Origin: Xanthostigma xanthostigma
Taxonomy: Eukaryota; Arthropoda; Insecta; Raphidioptera; Raphidiidae
NCBI GenBank assembly: GCA_963575645.1
Contig: OY754475.1
Coordinates: 5,084,001-5,148,000, forward strand
DNA length: 64,000 nt
Direction of reading: 5' to 3'
Positions 50,764 through 61,412 of this stretch are shown piece by piece (positions within the stretch are counted from its first letter, which is position 1; each line of letters opens with the position of its first letter). Made by a program: the position numbers and the translations under genes. The notes beneath the pieces were generated by a model that made no database searches, had not been told where the DNA came from, and worked only from the letters and a program-made list of their open reading frames with translations.

Positions 50764-51024
50764 ATGAAATGAAATACATGTTGACAGATGACGATACGAA
50801 GTGCAAGTATAAAAAAAAGAATAACGTTAACAATATGTTAAAGAGACATTCATTTGTTTTACCATAACTAAAACCAAAGCGTTTTTTGCTGTCGTGTGTT
50901 TTTTGAAACAACTGATCCACTGGCAAAGTCGATGTGAAAAAATCTGCCGGTTTAGTGGAACAGTCATCATCTCCTGACAACAAAAAACGCATTGTTAAAA
51001 ACTCATTGACTCCGTAATTGGTAC

Positions 51025-52198
51025 TCATAATCCTCCACCGAAACCGTGGTGTTCCCCTTCGCCGCCGAAACCGTGATGTTCTCCGAAACCGGAGAGTTCA
51101 CTGCCACCGAGTTCGTGATGATGCTCGAGCGATTCGTGGTGTTCGTGATGATGTTCCTTGATGTAAACCGGGACTTTCTTTTCGATGTAAACCGGATGGG
51201 GAACTGGATACGGTACTTTGACTGGAACCTTAACCGGGTACGGTTTTGGTACGTGCACTTTTACTGGTACAGGGTAGGGAACTTTGACGTGTACTTTGAC
51301 GGGATACGGTACTTTTTTAATCACCGGGTACGGAACAAGTTTTTCTACATGTACCGGGTACGGTTTTGGTACGTGGACAGGGTATGGCCTGTCAATGTGG
51401 ACGGGTACTTTGACCGGATAAGGAACTGGTACCTTCTTCTCGATGTGAACCGGGTACGGTTTTGGGACCGGCACGGGGATTGTTTTGGTGATGTGGATGG
51501 TTTTGACATGTTCGTGATGTTCAAGGCCATGATGTTCAAGGTCATGATGTCCAAAGTCATGATGTTCGAAGCCATGATGTTCAAGGCCATGATGTTCAAA
51601 ATCGTGATGTTCACCGCCGTATCCGTAACCTAAACCGAATAAACCGCGTTTCTCAGTTTTCTTTTCGGTTTTAGGTTCGGTTTTCGTGTCAGTCTTCTTT
51701 TCGGATTTCTGCTCTTTGGCAGCATCCTGAGAAGATGCAACAGCCACGGCTGCTATCAAGAGTCCGAGCACCTAAGAGAAAAATAAATAATAATAAAATA
51801 AAAAATAAATTTTTCGAAACGTTGGCCACTAGCAAAACATTGGAAAGCTTATTTATTTATGATCCTCAACCAAAACCTTCCTTCATCGTAACATTCTGTT
51901 GGATCAACACTACTTTATCCCGAAGAAAAATAAATACATTTGTAACTGTTTTATTTAGCTTGACCCGATATATTTAATAAGTTATTTTCGCCTATTTTGA
52001 TGACATTTTTCAGAGACGAAACGTTCGGAAACTTCCTTCTTGATGATTTGCCTCAAGAACGAGTTTCAAGTCAATAAAATCTAATCACGTTGATATATTC
52101 ACTGTATTTCTGATCCAAAACTTTTGATCTCCAGTTATTTCCTCAAATCGATGACTGTATGCGATTAAAATTTAAAAAAAACTTACCAAAAACTTCAT
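51025..52198 (-). CDS. PYPV-rich, His-rich secreted (cuticle-type) protein, longer paralogue
   Basis: Exons 52198-52187 (ATGAAGTTTTTG, MKFL, donor GTAAGT) and 51771-51025, phase-0 junction, 252 aa. The joined start MKFLVLGLLIAAVAVASS is a clean signal peptide. A Lys/Thr/Glu-rich stretch (about 20-45) ends in KRGLFGLGYG (45-54), a possible dibasic cleavage. Then come seven EHHGL/EHHDF repeats (about 57-91). Next is a core of about 115 residues with alternating PYPV, KVPV and HV units (KTIHITKTIPVPVPKPYPV at about 94-112). The tail is EHHHEHHESLEHHHEL, then EHHGFGG repeats. Such proteins are typical of insect cuticle or other extracellular matrix; His clusters may bind metal or be cross-linked (inference). 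The core is almost identical to the gene ending at 56095, while the His-rich flanks differ in length and pattern. It is not an RR-type chitin-binding protein: no R&R consensus is visible. Confidence 0.9.
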
Positions 52199-52258
52199 GG
52201 TGTTATTGTGGATGAGTGAGGAACAAATGAATGCCTGCATTGGACATGGTGTCGATTG

Positions 52259-52266
52259 TTTTTATA
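52259..52266 (-). promoter_or_regulatory. TATA box of the 252-aa PYPV gene
   Basis: TATAAAAA on the minus strand, about 60 bp upstream of the ATG at 52198. GGCATTCATTTG lies about 30 bp further on as a possible initiator. Confidence 0.7.
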
Positions 52267-52671
52267 CAGACAAATGACGATCGGGAGGGATACTTTCACG
52301 GAACACTTGATACTTGTTTAATGTATTGAGTTTCGGAACTGCACTTTGTAGCGTTCCACTGGATAGATTTTGTGGGCTTATTGACTGTGACACATGCATT
52401 AATTAAAGTTGCAATTTAATATGTGCGTTCATTAGCATTAATTAGACATTTTTATACAATTGATTATTGCATTCGGAATAATTTTAATATCGAAACATCA
52501 GCGCAGGATTGCATAAGTAAATTCATTTGAAATTATCGTTAGCAGTTTTTTATAAATTCCTGAAAACAAACAAACTAGGTTAAATCATTTCGCAATATAA
52601 TAATAATAATAATAATTGTGAAAAATAACTCTAATAATAATTTAGAGTGATGATGATCCTGTTTAAATGTT

Positions 52672-52915
52672 AGAAGATTAAAGGATGAATCCTGTTGGCA
52701 TAGGATCGATGAACTAAGCAAATACTGCGAAGGTTTTTTTTATTGCATTTTATTGTCTGACGTTTCGGCAAACTTTATGCCATCTTCGGAGAATCAATGA
52801 AGATGGCATAAAGTTTGCCGGAACGTCAGACAATAATTATTATGCAATAAAAAAACTTTAAGTGTTTGCTTAGTTCATCGATCCTATGCCACCAGGATTC
52901 ATCCTTTAATCTTCT
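52672..52915. mobile_element. MITE with long inverted termini, copy 1
   Basis: The arm AGAAGATTAAAGGATGAATC, continuing GGCATAGGATCGATGAACTA, is mirrored at the other end. Inner arms ATTGTCTGACGTTTCGGCAA and TTGCCGGAACGTCAGACAAT extend the palindrome almost to the centre at about 52798. A partial copy lies at 53279-53400. A tRNA-type SINE follows directly at 52918. Confidence 0.82.
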
Positions 52916-52917
52916 CA

Positions 52918-53239
52918 TAATAATAATAATAATAATGCGTTTAACTTCCATTTCTCGACTTTACGCCATAACAGACGCCATTCGCACCATTACTATTTTC
53001 CATCTATCACACTTCCCGTTATTTTCTACATTTTTAAACTCCCACTTAATTAATAGCAATGGGCGAATGAAGGAATATTAGGACATTAGGATAAGGTAGG
53101 CAAATTTTGGCACAGGAGTTTGACAGGTAATCGACCATTTCGATATTTATCTGGAATTATTTAGGGAAACCATGGAAAACCTCAACAAGATGGCCGGTAC
53201 AAGAGGCAGCAGGAAGAAGTCTCAGTCACATATGCCCCC
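52918..53239 (-). mobile_element. SINE, 5'-truncated copy
   Basis: Matches 58417-58811 over more than 300 bp. Shared phrases include AATTAATAGCAATGGGCGAA, GGATAAGGTAGGCAAATTTT and GGAAAACCTCAACAAGAT. It is in reverse orientation with an ATT microsatellite tail at 52918-52935. The tRNA-like head seen in the other copy is missing or ruined. Confidence 0.7.
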
Positions 53240-53278
53240 GCGAAAAAAAAGAAGGAAAAAACCTTTTCATTTGTGTTG

Positions 53279-53545
53279 GAAGTTTAAATGATGAATCCTG
53301 GTGGCATAGGATCGATGAATTAAGCAAATACTGAAGGTTTTTGATTGCATTTTATTGTCTGACGTTTCGGCAAACTTTAAGCCATCTTCGAAGAATCTAG
53401 AAGATTTATATATAAAAAGTTTTAAATTATTGTTGTTACAGTTGTTATTGTTGTTATCCTTTGAACTTTATCCTTTAAACTTCCAACATTTAAACAGGAT
53501 CATCATCAATCATCATTCTAATTTATTAGTTATTTTTCACTTTTC
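53279..53545. mobile_element. Partial, rearranged copy of the 52672 MITE
   Basis: 53281-53400 repeats ATGATGAATCCTGGTGGCAT and TTATTGTCTGACGTTTCGGC. 53460-53545 is the reverse complement of the sequence flanking the first copy on its left (52615-52680: TGATGATCCTGTTTAAATGT). The larger unit therefore includes flanks beyond the MITE. Confidence 0.6.
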
Positions 53546-54144
53546 ATTTTTGATAACAAAAAAACTTGTACATAAGTATGATTAAATGACGTGAAGGAAT
53601 TATTTCTGGATTTGATTAATCCTGTTGATATATTTTTACGTACGTCACTGTACTGCAACCCCAGTCATGGTTGTTTAGCAGCCGAGGAAGTGCTTTACGC
53701 AATTAAAAATTTACAGAAATCTGCTTTCTCATCTTGTTTGTATTTTTCTACATCGTGTTTTTAAATACCTGGAAATAATTCACTATTTATAAGCAACGCT
53801 AATTTAGCGGTACATTTCACACGTATAAATACGACTTGCACTTTTTATTAAGCACTTAGTCTACTGCGTTATTTACTAGTGGCCTAACTTTTACGAAGCT
53901 CTGGAATTTTATGAGTAAACGGTACGGTTCCACTGATTTTTTTGCTTGACTGCTGATTTTTTTACATCTGTAAAGTTTTTTTTTGATTTTTTGAAACAAC
54001 TGACACATCGCAAGATCATTAACAACTCGATTTGAGAAATATTAACCTTAAACCGCTGCTTTGGTCTCGTTTTTTACCACTTATGTATTAACTTTACCTC
54101 TATCTATGTTTTATGTATGTAATTGTATGGATATCTATCTAATG
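53546..54144. other. Gene-free stretch
   Basis: AT-rich; no exon or recognised repeat. Confidence 0.4.
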
Positions 54145-54469
54145 CAGGGGTCGGCAACTTTTTGAGATGGAAGAGCCAAAAGTTACAATTTACAAAATTT
54201 CCCAGTTTTTAAAGAGCCACTAAACATTTTCGTTTCAGTATTATAGTATTTGCTTATATAGGTATAATATATATATCCGAGGACGACACGTCGCGACGGG
54301 GCGGTGCGGCTGAGACGCGAGTGGAAATGGCTGAGAGATAGACATGGTACTCAATCATGAATCGATTGGACGATTTTTAAGGGTTTATATAATAAAATAA
54401 TTATTTTTTGCGTATGGAACTGGAGAGCCGCAGCTTTACATTAAAAGAGCCGCATGCGGCTCGCGAGCC
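54145..54469. mobile_element. hAT-type non-autonomous element, 3'-truncated
   Basis: Begins CAGGGGTCGGCAACTTTTTG, a terminus characteristic of hAT superfamily MITEs. Internally it has AAAGAGCCAC near the left and GAGCCGCATGCGGCTCGCGA near the right, the usual subterminal motif of this group. The expected right terminus (complement of the left) is missing, replaced a few bases later by a Helitron-like copy. Confidence 0.7.
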
Positions 54470-54476
54470 TATTTCC

Positions 54477-54609
54477 TATAGCCTATTTTCATCCTGAAGG
54501 TTCATTCTAAATATTGGTGAACAAATTTTTAAAATCGGATTAGTAGTTTCGGACATTACCTCCTACATCCAAATTTACAAACTTTACCTCTTTATAATAT
54601 TAGTATAGA
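54477..54609 (-). mobile_element. Helitron-like short repeat, 3'-truncated
   Basis: The minus strand starts TCTATACTAATATTATAAAG at 54609 and continues GAGGTAAAGTTTGTAAATTT and GATGTAGGAGGTAATG. It stops in GGCTATA near 54477, so the CTAG end is lost at the hAT junction. Confidence 0.75.
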
Positions 54610-56094
54610 TTTATATAAACGTGATCATTTGAGTGTGGGCTTTAAGGGTTATAAATTAAAATTAGAGTATAACCCCCTCCCCCTCCCAAAAAAAAAAACA
54701 AACACTATTTTTAAACAATGTGGACTAAAAAGTAGAAAATATTTTTTTAAAAAAGATTTTGTTCAACAGCGATAGGAAGTTCAAAATAAGTGCAAAATGA
54801 GAATAGCTTATTTAAAAATTATATCGAGTTGGGGGGCCTTCTTGTCGCTGTTGAACAAGATCTTTATATTTAAAAAAAAATCGCGTCTGGTAATTATTTT
54901 TTTGGTAGTCAGTGCCTTCTCACCGAAGATTTCGTTCCTCTGCAAGAGATTTCTGTGATGACTTTATTAAAAAATCATTATACCGTGATTGAAACCTTGA
55001 ACTACTTAATTGTACAAGAGAAACTGACAAGAAATTCCCATATTAAAATGCACATTAATTATATTATTTAATATACAGGGTGTATCTATGTGTGTATGTT
55101 TATATAACCTATAAATACGGTATATGCAAGGCGTTTTTAATATTATGATTACATCATTTGAGCTCAAAATGTACCTAAAAAATTTTTATTCTATGAACGA
55201 ATATTTTAGTCAGCCGTATTGATAATATTTTTTATTTTTATTGTTTTCACTTGGAAATTGTTAATGTTGACCCATTCTACACTGTACTCAGTATGATGGA
55301 ATAAAGATATATTATTATTATAAACTTTCTTAATGAGTAGAGAAAGGTTACTATAAAACATTTCATTCATTAAAATGGTGCTAATCATTAACTGAAGGTA
55401 CTCGGGTCTTTATTCTTTAGATATTACATAATTTAATTTTTACATTCAACCTAAAGAATACATCTAACCAAAGATGTTTTGCAATACATTTTTTTGATTT
55501 ATTATTTGTATAATTAACTCTTGCATCAATCTTCTAAATTTACGAAATAAAACATTTGCGTAACGTAGGCTTAGCGCTACACATTTTCAAATAGACAGAA
55601 GAGAAATTAAAATTAACTAAAGTGTGTGGGTTTTGTCGCGAAAATGTTAGGGGTCCGGGCTTGTTATGAATAAAAAACATAGTTTTAACGTTGCTCTTTT
55701 TATTAAGACAAAAGAATACACATAAAAATAGTAATACATAAAAATAAAAAGAACAATTAATATACATTATGTACATCAAAAACACGATAGTGTTTCATAA
55801 TTATTTACCAAATCACAAAACAATAAAGCCTCATTTTTTGCGTGCATCCAGGCAAATAATCACAAAACTAACACAGCTAAAATAATAAATACTAGAATAT
55901 TATTATTAAAAAAATAAAAGCCGCCTCTGTTCAAATAAAAAATTTTGTTATCGTTTTTTGATTAAATTCAAACAACGACAACAAATTATTTCAAAAACAG
56001 AGCTCGGATAAAAATTGGTATACATTGTAGTGAGATGCACAGATTTGGTAGAAAAATTAAAAGTTAAAGAGACACCAGAAACGGTACTCCAAAA
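54610..56094. other. Intergenic stretch and 3' UTR of the 211-aa PYPV gene
   Basis: Mostly AT-rich without exons. An inverted pair of AT-rich phrases lies around 54700-54900. A candidate minus-strand AATAAA (TTTATT at about 55699) lies about 395 bp past the stop at 56095. Confidence 0.4.
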
Positions 56095-57648
56095 CTAGAA
56101 GTGGTGCTCATATCCTCCGAGACCATGGCTTTCGAATCCTCCAAAACCGTGATGTTCATGATGATGCTCCTTGATGAATACTGGAACTTTCTTTTCGATG
56201 TAAACCGGATGAGGCACTGCATAAGGTACTTTGACTGGAACCTTAACCGGGTACGGTTTTGGTACATGAACTTTCACCGGTACGAGGTACGGAATTTTGA
56301 CGGGCACTTTAACGGGATAAGGTACTTTCTTTTCGACGGGATACGGGACAAGTTTTTCTACATGAACCGGGTACGGTTTTGGTACGTGAACAGGGTACGG
56401 TCTGTCAATGTGAACGGGTACTTTGACCGGATAAGGAACTGGTACCTTCTTCTCGATATGAACCGGGTACGGTTTTGGAACTGGAACGGGAATGGTTTTG
56501 GTGATGTGGATGGTTTTGACGTGTTCGTGTTCGTGGCCGAAGTGATGTTCGCCGCCGAAACCGCCGCCGAAACCTCCGCCGTAATGTTCTTCACCGCCGA
56601 AACCGTAACCCAAACCGAACAAACCACGCTTCTCTGTCTTCTTGTCGGATTTCTGCTCTTCTTTGGCAGCATCCTCAGAAGATGCAACAGCTAAAGCTGT
56701 TAACAGGAGGCCGAGCACCTAGAAAAAAATACACAGCTATTAAAAAATGGTTTAAACGTACAAAAAAAAAATTGATTAACTTGTCGATAGTCGCTCTAAA
56801 TCCTAGAATCTTGGGGTGAGACGCGAACGGCTTATCTGCTAGTCTATAAACTTCCATGATTTGACGTCTTAGCTTAGCGGTCATACGCATGCGCGTAATG
56901 TCACATCAGCATCTATATTTCCGACGTTAACGCGAGCTAAGAAATTTGACTTCAAAAACTCTACGAAGTTATCAAGTCGAAACCTTTGAAATTTCATGGA
57001 TACAAAAAACAGTTTGTGTTTTAAATATTTTAAACTATTTTAAACTCGAAATTGTTTCGCTTTTTTGTTGAATAAAAGTTGTAGTTGAACCGCGATTGTT
57101 GAAAAATTCGAAAGTCGTAGAAAGAAAGATGACTTTTAAATTTCTTTAATTTACTGATGCAAAAGGTATACTTTATTTCGTCATTAACTGAAGTTAATCA
57201 TTTATAATTCAAAAGTTAGAACTCAGAAACAATCATAATATTTTTAGAATACTTGGAACGATGGTTGTTGCTATTGAAAAAAAAAAATATGCTCGTAATA
57301 TATTTTTTAACCGCACTATTTTCCCGGCAGCAAATCAAATGTTTTCCGACAAACTATTTCACATTCCCAATCAAAATTTCAATAAAATCGAACCACTGTT
57401 TTTTGTGTTCCCTAATCAGAGAAACAAAACAAAACAGTGCGCTCTTTTTGCTTGATTCCCGAGTAAACAAACAAACACACATCTTTACAATTTTATTTGT
57501 ATTTAAATGAAAAAAACAAAACTTGAAGCTTTTGTTTTTAACCTCACAATGTGTTGTAGTTGAGTCGCGCTTTTGTTTATTAATTTTGCACAGATCACTA
57601 GTATTTTGAAAACAATCGACAAACGGATAATCTTACCAGAAACTTCAT
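56095..57648 (-). CDS. PYPV-rich, Gly/His-rich secreted (cuticle-type) protein, shorter paralogue
   Basis: Exons 57648-57637 (ATGAAGTTTCTG, MKFL, donor GTAAGA) and 56718-56095, phase-0 junction, 211 aa. The signal peptide is MKFLVLGLLLTALAVASS. KRGLFGLGYGFGG follows at 34-46, after a shorter Lys/Glu stretch than in the paralogue. The next segment is Gly-rich (EEHYGGGFGGGFGGEHHF) rather than EHHGL repeats. The PYPV core starts with KTIHITKTIPVPVPKPYPV at about 72-90 and matches the neighbouring paralogue nearly residue for residue. The C terminus is EHHHEHHGFGGFES and GLGGYEHHF. Role inferred as extracellular matrix or cuticle protein. The 918-bp intron is the longest of the three cluster genes. 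Tandem duplication with a conserved core and freely changing low-complexity flanks fits what is seen. Confidence 0.9.
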
Positions 57649-57712
57649 GTTGCCGTTTGTGTTATTGTGAGTTGGTGCAACTGACTGCCTGTCTGTTGGT
57701 GTTAACAATGCG

Positions 57713-57720
57713 TTTATATA
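57713..57720 (-). promoter_or_regulatory. TATA box of the 211-aa PYPV gene
   Basis: TATATAAA on the minus strand, about 65 bp upstream of the ATG at 57648. CAGTCAGTTGC, similar to the arthropod TCAGT initiator, lies about 36 bp further on. Confidence 0.72.
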
Positions 57721-58416
57721 CTAAAGACACGAAGACATGAAGACGTTTGGCTTTCTCCCCGATTGCAGCAGCTTGCGGTAATGGCGGTCCATCTAGCGAC
57801 TTCTCAGTCTTCTTTTCCTGTTGACTAATCTCACGCAACTTACGAGGGGAAAGTCGGACGACTTGCGCACAACTTGAATCATCATCATCATATATATTAA
57901 TACGTTAAGGTTAAGATGTTTGCCTCCATTTTTAGAAAAAATCACACAATTTCTCCACATAAATTATATATCATTTTACAGATAATTGCTTGCTCTACTG
58001 ACATCGACAACTAAAAAATGTATTATTGCTTTTGTTTTTGTAAATTAATTAATTAACAGCAACGCTGAACAACTTCTGCCATCTGACGGCTATAATTTTG
58101 AAACAACGTCAACACTTCGATCTGTCATCTGACCTTCATATTGTAAATACTGCATACTGCCATCTGATGGGCAACGCTGATCAACGTCACAGCAATGCTG
58201 TATGATGCCATCTGACGGCTTAGCCAACGCTTCTACTACTTGCGTCTCTATATATGACAATTTTAGTAAAATATTTCTTTTACAACAAAAAGAAGAACGT
58301 TATAAGCAGTGTGCAAAATTAGAAACGAATTGAATACCTGCAATCATATTTAAAAAATAATTTTGTAAAGTGATAATTATTATACTTAGTGCGAATAATT
58401 CGCACAGGTCACTCTA
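57721..58416. other. Gene-free stretch with a GCCATCTGACGGC-type motif
   Basis: The phrase GCCATCTGA recurs at about 58079, 58158 and 58207 (TGCCATCTGACGGC twice), with GTCAACACTTCGATCTGTCA between. This looks like a short degenerate repeat. No exon. Confidence 0.4.
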
Positions 58417-58811
58417 GTAATAATAATAATGCATTTAACGTCCGTTTCTCGACGTTATAACAGACGCCATTCGCGTTATTACTATTTTCCATCTATCACG
58501 CTTTCCGTTATTTTCTACATCTATAAACTTCCACTTAATTAATAGCAATGGGCGAATGAAAGAATTTCAGGACATTGGGATAAGGTAGGCAAATTTTGAG
58601 CATAGGAATTTGACAGGCAATCGGCCACGGCCTTGAATGAGGAACAATCTCGATATTTATCTCGAATTATTGAGGGAAACGATGGAAAACCTCAACAAGA
58701 TAGGCGGTACAGGAATTACCGTTTCTCGGCGGGAGGCAGCAGGAAAAAGTCCCAGCCATATCTGATACCTCCCGAATGCGAGTCTAGTGCTCTCACCATT
58801 ACGCCATCCCG
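58417..58811 (-). mobile_element. tRNA-type SINE
   Basis: On the minus strand the head reads GGGATGGCGTAATGGTGAGA, then GCACTAGACTCGCATTCGGG. This resembles a tRNA A box (TGGCNNAATGG) and a degenerate B box region. The body is shared with 52918-53239. The tail is an ATT microsatellite at 58417-58430. About 395 bp, no frame. Pol III origin is inferred from the A box-like head. Confidence 0.65.
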
Positions 58812-59611
58812 TGAAAGAAAAACGTATTACTTCAAAACTTAAAACAAAAACCTCAACTTTACCATCTTGAAACCCTAAACTCGGAATGTTTGTGAGAATT
58901 TTGCAAAATGTTTTGATATTTCTCATTTTTTCAAATTTCTGTTTTTGAAGGAATTTCGTTATCCTGTACAATTTTTGGTGTTTAAATATTTTTACCGACG
59001 CTTCATCAAAAATTTTTACTTCGTGTAAAATACTACCGAAGCTGTAGTACAGCTATATTCTACCCTCTTTCGTCAGATGCTAAATTTTTTATCTAGTTGT
59101 CGTATTAAAACGTAAATGTTTAGAAACTGCACCGAGAGAATTTTGTGTACGGTATTGCGAAATTTTTACCAAAGCTTTGTTCAAAATCAACATAAGTGGT
59201 TTTGTCTTTTGTCTACAGATTTTTATTTGATTAGTTTTTGACAAGACAACCTTACCCGGTATGAATTAATCATATTATAACACATTTGTATATAAATTAA
59301 TATGTGCAATAAGAAATCAGAAGCGTGAAAAATAATTCTGCATGTATTTTGTAATGATTTGTCCGCAGATAATGTTGAAAATATCATTAGTTTTGACATT
59401 TCCAAATCACCAATTCACTTATGTCCTTATATGTCTTCAAACACCTACTCAGGAATTAAAATGTTGAAATACGCCGTTCCGAAAAAATGATATCGACGAA
59501 ATTGAATTTAAGAAAAACAGTGTTACGGAGCGGCAGCTCAAAAAATTGGATTTTTCATGTATCTTCTCTGCAATGAGGTAGATCGAGGTTTCCCAACTAG
59601 TGGGATGCGCC
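58812..59611. other. Gene-free stretch
   Basis: No exon or recognised repeat; short frames only. Confidence 0.4.
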
Positions 59612-60101
59612 TAGGGTTGCCAGGTGTCCGGCTTTAGCCGAACTTGTTTGGCTTTTTCCAGTCGTGTCTATCCACAAAGCCGGCTTTCATTAGCTTTTTG
59701 TCAATGAAATTTCAAGGAATATGACGCTTTTGATAAAGTAGTTTAAATTCCAATTACTAATACTTAAAGAATTAAGTTTTTTTATGTCTAAAGTCTAAAC
59801 TAACTGCCAAATGATAAGGCTGTTAACTGATCTTTTAATCTTTTGTACATAACTTAAGATATTGTTTTGTAGATAAATATTTTTTCGCTTTAAAAATCTT
59901 TATTATTATCACAATAAGTATATTTCTTCCATTTTTCCATCACTGAAGACAATTTAAAGTCGAAAATTGTTAATTAATAGGTAACTGAAATTACAAAACA
60001 GACTGATGTTACTTCATTTTACCATATCTAGTTTACTAAAAAGTACTCCGGCTAGATATAATTCCGATTCCGGCTTTTCTATTTTTAGGTCTGGCAACCC
60101 T
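59612..60101. mobile_element. Non-autonomous TIR element (TAGGGTTGCCAG termini)
   Basis: The left end TAGGGTTGCCAGGTGTCCGG and the right end TTTTTAGGTCTGGCAACCC are imperfect inverted repeats. Subterminal GCCGGCTTTC and TTCCGGCTTTTC recur. The interior is AT-rich with no transposase. A related right-end fragment lies near 39165-39235. Superfamily uncertain; the flanking 8-mers GATGCGCC and GAGACGCG are only partly alike. Confidence 0.6.
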
Positions 60102-61139
60102 TGAGACGCGTAGAGAGATTGCAAGGAGCGCGCGGATTGCTTTGAATTTTCGAAAAAAGAGTCCGTTCAATAAATAATATAACTCATTCATTGATGCAGT
60201 CGGTCGCCGATTATAAAATAAATTATTCGTTTGACAGTACCAGTAATAAAAGAAAAGTCTATTCTTCGTTTTGGTAAAGTTGATTGAAGTTTACTTTTGT
60301 ATAAGTTAAAGTTGTAATTGACAAATGAATGTTGTTAAAACAATGTGCGTTTGTTTTTTGTCACGAAAAAATTAAAGAAGGGGTGCATGAAAGTATTGCT
60401 AATTATCCGGGACGGCTCGAAAGCAAAAACGATTGATGGTCAAAATTTCTCTAAAGTATTTATGTGTTTTTATTTCTTACACATAGAAAATTCACTTTCC
60501 CCTTAATTTTGCGTTAACAAAGTTTCAATTGTATTTCCCCGCCGTTGAATCATTCCCCTTTATCGTTACATAAAAAAACTCCAAAACTCGCATTTAAACA
60601 ATGTAAATAAATTCATTGACAGGACTGAAATAACAGAAACCTGTAATTCATCAACAAGTAGTCGATCAAAATATGATGACCCAGAAATAATAATTATCTA
60701 ATATTTCTTAACACGCATTTATATTGACTGAAATGTAGTCCGGATATTGTAACCATTAACGAGCATTGATTTGTTGCAATAAAATAATAATTTTAACTTA
60801 GATCTACGCATTGATTGAGAAAACATTGCAAGTAATATTACTTATGTTGTAAGTAGTAAAAGTTCATTGATTAATTATCAAGTAGGTAATAATATAATGC
60901 GAATAAGCGAGATTTCATTAAAATACGGTATTACAAACTAGGGACGATCATTTGAAGTGGATAGAGTATTTAAAATCCAAAAAAAAGAAATAATACGGCA
61001 AATTTTTAACTTATAGGCAAACTTGTGGAATATTTAAAGAGCGCAGAATGTGGGATATATATTTTTGAACTACTAAAGCATATGTACTCACTAAATTATT
61101 TTGATCAAAGTATAGATAAATAATACAGTACAAGAAAAA
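60102..61139. other. Gene-free stretch
   Basis: AT-rich; no exon or clear repeat. Confidence 0.4.
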
Positions 61140-61412
61140 ACAGCTATACCATAGCGCATAGAACAACGTTCTTTGAAAAAGGGTCTATTTATACCGGCTT
61201 AAAAACATTTGAAAAATTACCTAACAACTTAAAAATTGAAAAAAACCTTATAAAGTTTAATAAAGAGCTAAAAGAATATTTAATATATAAGGAACCTTAC
61301 TCCTTAAGTAAATTTTGTAACTATTTTTTTTCTTCTCTTGTGACATATTGTATCCCAAAATGGGCTCAGCAATAAATGTTTATTCTATTCTATTCTATTC
61401 TATTCTATTCTA
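61140..61412 (+). mobile_element. LINE 3' end with (TATTC)n tail
   Basis: The plus strand encodes an ORF2 C-terminal tail: YTGLKTFEKLPNNLKIEKNL, then IKFNKELKEYLI and YSLSKF. A short 3' UTR with AATAAATG is followed by six or so TATTC units (61381-61412). The same protein pattern and tail motif appear on the minus strand at 35968-36255, from a related but distinct Jockey/CR1-type element. Confidence 0.75.

Noticed and set aside
50762-51028. 88-codon minus-strand frame overlapping the stop of the 252-aa PYPV gene
   Set aside because: Lies in the probable 3' UTR, in another frame, and has no upstream initiation context.
51046-51633. 195-codon plus-strand frame opposite the PYPV gene (and the similar frame at 56101-56694)
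   Set aside because: Antisense of the repetitive PYPV exon; Asn/Arg/Phe-rich with no independent gene signals.
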